64,000 nt of DNA, from the NCBI GenBank assembly GCA_038049695.1, contig CP142452.1, positions 106,835,001 through 106,899,000 of the forward strand, given 5' to 3'. Below, piece by piece: positions 60,788-64,000 of this stretch. Under the pieces are notes generated by a model. It was given only the letters and a program-made list of their open reading frames with translations. It did not search any database and had not been told where the DNA came from. Source of the DNA: Cinnamomum chago (Eukaryota; Streptophyta; Magnoliopsida; Laurales; Lauraceae). Each line of letters begins with the position of its first letter. The stretch's first letter is position 1. A program made the position numbers and the translations under genes.

Positions 60788-61400
60788 GTAAGTATTCCAT
60801 TGCGTGAGGACCTTCTAACATCTCTACAGATAAATCCTAATGTAGGCAGACTAATTGTTGTTTTGTTGGTGAATCAAGATCTTAAATCAGGGAGAACAAT
60901 GATTTTCAAAACCCGCCTTAATCTGCCAATCCTAGGTGTAAAATGAACTGGGAGAAACAATGTCAATGGTCCACACTCAGAAGACAAGTACCCAGGCTGT
61001 CTATGGTCCATATGTTGTTGCTGTTGTTGCTTTGGATTCACTGAATTAACCAATGGACTTAGGTCAAAATCCCCAATCCAGCCCATATATTCTCTTATAT
61101 TGCAATTTCTATGGATCACAATCTTTGTGACTCTTCCAAATAAAAAGTCACAAGCTAGAGTATTTCTTCCCCGCGTGGGGCAGGGTATGCACTTACTACG
61201 TGGTGGGTGGTGGTAACTACTTAGAGACATCTGTTTTATATATAAAAAATTAATAAAGAAGAACACTACTTAGAAGAGCCATTTGTAGTTAGCCCCATGG
61301 ACTACAGTAATTGATTGTTAAAACTGATTGCCAAGTTGGCGTGCTAAGAAGTAAGAAGAGGAAGTTCATCATCTCTCATTTCATGAACATTTTTGTGCAG

Positions 61401-62989
61401 ATCCTGTTGTCAAACCCAACGAAGCAGGAGATTTGTTTTCCTCTGAGAAACGCCAGTTCACATATGCTGAAGTCATTACCATGACCAACAATTTCAGGAG
61501 GGCCATTGGCAAAGGAGGATTTGGGACCGTTTACCATGGCCAGATGCCAGATGGGACTCAAGTTGCAGTGAAGATGCTCTCTTTACAGTCGGTCAAGTTG
61601 CTCTCTCATAGGTGTCAAGGATCTGATGAATTTCAGAACGAGGTTAGCCTAAACTTTTGTTATATATACGGATGGTGTGACCATTGCACAGTTGGGTGGG
61701 GCCTTTGTTTAATCTTGGCCATCAATTGTAAGGATGAGAAGAGGATGCCCCAACATGAAATGTCCATGGTTAACGGGCTATTCTCCAAGCCAAAATAGCT
61801 TAAGGATAGGGATCCTTATGGATCAAGATGTCTTGGTCTCACACCACATACAAGAATACCTCCCAAAGAGGAGAATTAAACTAACCTCAAGGGGGTTGGC
61901 CGACTTTCAGGACCACGGTTCCTCCCTCTTCCGGAGCTAGATATCTTGGTATCGACCACAGGTTCTCCTTTCTTCAGAAACCGAAGGTTAAATCCACTTG
62001 TGCTACCACCTGGGGGCCACAAGGGTTTTACCCAGCTTTTCTCTGGGTCCGGATGGATTAGTCCAGTCCAAAGAATTCGGAACTCCTGTTAGAAAAAAAA
62101 AAAAAAGAAGAAGAAGAAAAAACTGATCTCAAATTCTAATTGATATTCAATTCAATGTCCATTGGAGAAGATTACATCTCCTTACATAGATAAGAAATCA
62201 CTATTATATCCTAGCCTATTAACCAAAGCTAAGAAAACACTCCACATAGCATAGGACGGTTCGGTATAGGGCGGTGCTGATTTCTTCCTTTAGAAGCCAG
62301 TTTGATCAGCTGGAAATGTGGACTTCCAGTTTGAAAGATCAGCTGGAATGGGCTTGGACCTTTGGGTTTAAACTTGAGAGGGGGCCCAATAGTCTGGCCT
62401 GAATTAGGGACCCATGACTTGAACAACAATGTGTTTTGTTTGATGTAAGACTGATGAATGCATAAGAACAATCCATCAGTGTCAGTCATTGGGAGAGTTT
62501 CACATACTATAAGGCTTGCAAATGCATTGCAGGTTCAGCTCTTGACGAGAGTTCATCATAGAAACTTGGTCCCTTTTATTGGCTATTGTCAAGAAGGCGA
62601 CGGCACAGCGCTCATATACGAGTACATGGCTCAAGGAAACTTAGGAAGCCATCTATTAGGTATCAGCTTCTTATCCTCTCTCCTGCTTCTAGTGAAGTTA
62701 ATATATGTAATGAATGATACTGTGGAAATATTACAGGCACAAACGGCTGTACAAAAGCTCTGAATTGGGACCAGCGACTACGGATAGCGTTGGATATTGC
62801 ACAAGGTTAACATGACTCTGTTTTTTTTTTTTCTCGTTATTTCAAGTTATCTTTTGTACTATTGGGTTCGACGGTCGGTTTGAGTTTTTTTATGTAGGAT
62901 TGGAGTATTTGCATACTGGTTGCAAACCATCCATAATTCACAGAGATATGAAGACGACAAACATCCTATTGAATGAAAGATTTGAGGCC
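61401..62989 (+). CDS. Sister receptor exons 9-12: kinase N-lobe up to the stop
   Basis: 61401-61642 ([17 protein letters not shown]), 62533-62659 ([13 protein letters not shown]), 62737-62805 ([17 protein letters not shown]) and 62898-62989 ([18 protein letters not shown]), followed by TAG at 62990. The 3-nt shorter activation loop after the stop lacks one of the two Asp residues of the intact gene. Confidence 0.88.
61775..62400 (+). mobile_element. Insertion in intron 9 ending in a SINE tail
   Basis: About 630 bp absent from the 250-bp intron 9 of the intact gene. Its part at about 61990-62104 matches the SINE tail seen at 8278-8468 and 10383-10501 (TGCTACCACCTGGG, GGATTAGTCCAGTCCAAAG, poly-A). 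The outer limits are approximate and the rest is unassigned. Confidence 0.5.
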
Positions 62990-62992
62990 TAG
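62990..62992 (+). other. Premature TAG, codon 716 of the sister receptor
   Basis: GAGGCCTAGATAGGGGAC against GAGGCCAAGATAGGGGAC in the intact gene at about 34960-34977: a single A-to-T change, three codons before the DFG aspartate. Confidence 0.9.
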
Positions 62993-63958
62993 ATAGGGGA
63001 CTTTGGGTTGTCCAAGGTTTTCTTTAATGATGAGCAAACTCACATTTCAACATTAGTCAGGGGAACCCCTGGGTACCTGGATCCAGAGTACGTTCTCAGT
63101 CACTTGCAAATGAATTTGCTTTCATTTGCCTTTCAAGAGAAACTTTGTTGATCTCTTTTTAGGCCAAGAGTTTGTGCGTGGTAGGCCAATCATATTTCAT
63201 ACCATTCATCTCAAAGGACTAACCATAGACAGAACGTGACCCCCAAAGATATAAAAAATTATTTTGAGGGATTAGATGAATGTAAACTATTTTGTCCTCT
63301 TTTTGAGGGATTAGATGACACCAGGGGAAGATATTTTCGGTTACGGTCAGTGGGAACCATGGGATGAACAGCATGTATTGTTAAACACTGGGTCTGCCGT
63401 GATGTTGAGGATTCTATAATTCCTCCTGGTTTAGAGGACCTTGTTGCTTAGTCATCATTATCAAGACCTCTTCCATGTATAATTTATTCACAATTAAGTA
63501 GCTTATGTAAGAATGTTTTTCTTTGTAGGTACTTCCATTCCAACAACTTGACTCAGAAAAGCGACGTCTATGGCTTTGGAGTTGTCCTGTTAGAGATGAT
63601 CACAGGCCAGCCCCCTATTAACCGAAGTAGTACAAATTATGAGAAGATGAACCTAGTCGATTGGGCGAGGCCTATAATTGCAACAAGAGACATACAAGCA
63701 GTTCTGGACCCAAGGTTGGAAGGTGACTATGATGCTTATTCCCTTTCAAAAGTAGCAAAAATTGCGCTGGCGTGCATGTCACCAAGATCCATAGAGCGGC
63801 CGACCATGACCAACATTGTAGCTGAGTTAAAGGACTGTCTAGGAACTGAGACAGCTGTTGAAATAAGCTGCAGCCCGGAGATCGAAATAAGCTGCAGCAC
63901 GGAGATCGGACAAGTGGGAACGATGTCCAGCTATTCTTCCGTACTTTTTCCAAGGTAG
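62993..63958 (+). pseudogene. Untranslated remainder of the sister receptor kinase
   Basis: Still open: [29 protein letters not shown], then exon 13 (63529-63958) with [19 protein letters not shown] and [11 protein letters not shown] 24-nt tandem repeat (63860-63883, 63884-63907) duplicates EISCSPEI as EISCSTEI. Confidence 0.88.
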
Positions 63959-64000
63959 TGGGACTTGGCATCACATGCAGTTCCAGTTCCAGGTGAAGAA

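Larger units (their letters stand above)
52836..63958 (+). pseudogene. Malectin-like/LRR receptor kinase, second copy, one nonsense codon
   Basis: Thirteen exons collinear with 14475-35923: 52836-52905, 56375-56924, 57612-58087, 59047-59185, 59278-59349, 60091-60162, 60250-60330, 60633-60787, 61401-61642, 62533-62659, 62737-62805, 62898-63087, 63529-63958. All splice sites and phases are intact; total 2673 nt (890 residues if read through). The only lesion is TAG at 62990-62992, codon 716, where the intact gene has AAG (Lys). The predicted product of 715 residues ends between the HRD loop and DFG, so it keeps the ectodomain, helix and N-lobe but lacks DFG, activation segment and C-lobe. It could be a young pseudogene, a null allele, a sequencing error, or a kinase-dead receptor. 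The exon 13 tail has an 8-residue duplication. Confidence 0.87.

Overview
The window is nuclear DNA of a flowering plant. Coding sequence is split by GT-AG introns, the intergenic DNA is AT-rich and full of retrotransposon remains, tRNA-derived SINEs and MITEs, and the only clear host genes are receptor-like kinases of a plant-specific type. I cannot name the species.

The backbone is a cluster of malectin-like/LRR receptor kinases (LRR-I type: signal peptide, bipartite malectin-like ectodomain, GDPC spacer, about three LRRs, one membrane helix, Ser/Thr kinase). From left to right: (1) 429-4640, minus strand, a 5'-truncated kinase pseudogene cut by a solo LTR; (2) 5413-5718, plus strand, a lone kinase C-terminal tail; (3) 14475-35923, plus strand, a gene of 13 exons whose junction phases all fit, giving an uninterrupted 883-residue receptor; (4) 36690-37400, minus strand, a broken kinase-plus-membrane-helix fragment; (5) 47680-49760, a detached extra copy of promoter, signal-peptide exon and start of intron 1; (6) 52836-63958, plus strand, a second 13-exon copy, collinear with gene 3 but with one in-frame TAG just before the kinase DFG motif. 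Genes 3 and 6 are tandem duplicates that still share intron-1 sequence, including an old SINE.

The mobile DNA can be read in layers. Three related solo LTRs (1168-3952 plus; 14961-17194 minus; 29292-33746 minus) each have a perfect 5-bp target duplication, and each carries a cluster of short palindromes about 0.8-1.2 kb from its sense start. The third hosts a CACTA-type foldback MITE and a 2.06-kb insert with 9-bp target duplications that carries a pentatricopeptide-repeat gene fragment. A TRIM retrotransposon (6774-7586) has 86-bp LTRs, a tRNA-Met primer site and a hAT-like MITE inserted at that primer site. There are also a MULE-type element (10604-11450), a truncated Ty1/copia element (38130-40944) split by a SINE, a poly(A)-tailed non-LTR insertion (55219-56171) and several SINEs with target duplications.

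In function, the intact receptor and its near-intact twin would act at the plasma membrane, with the malectin-like/LRR ectodomain outside and an RD-type kinase inside. I found no prokaryotic-type operon, CRISPR array or rRNA gene. The least expected features are the palindrome clusters shared by the three LTRs, the duplicated promoter/first-exon modules of both receptor genes, and the single nonsense change in an otherwise clean copy.
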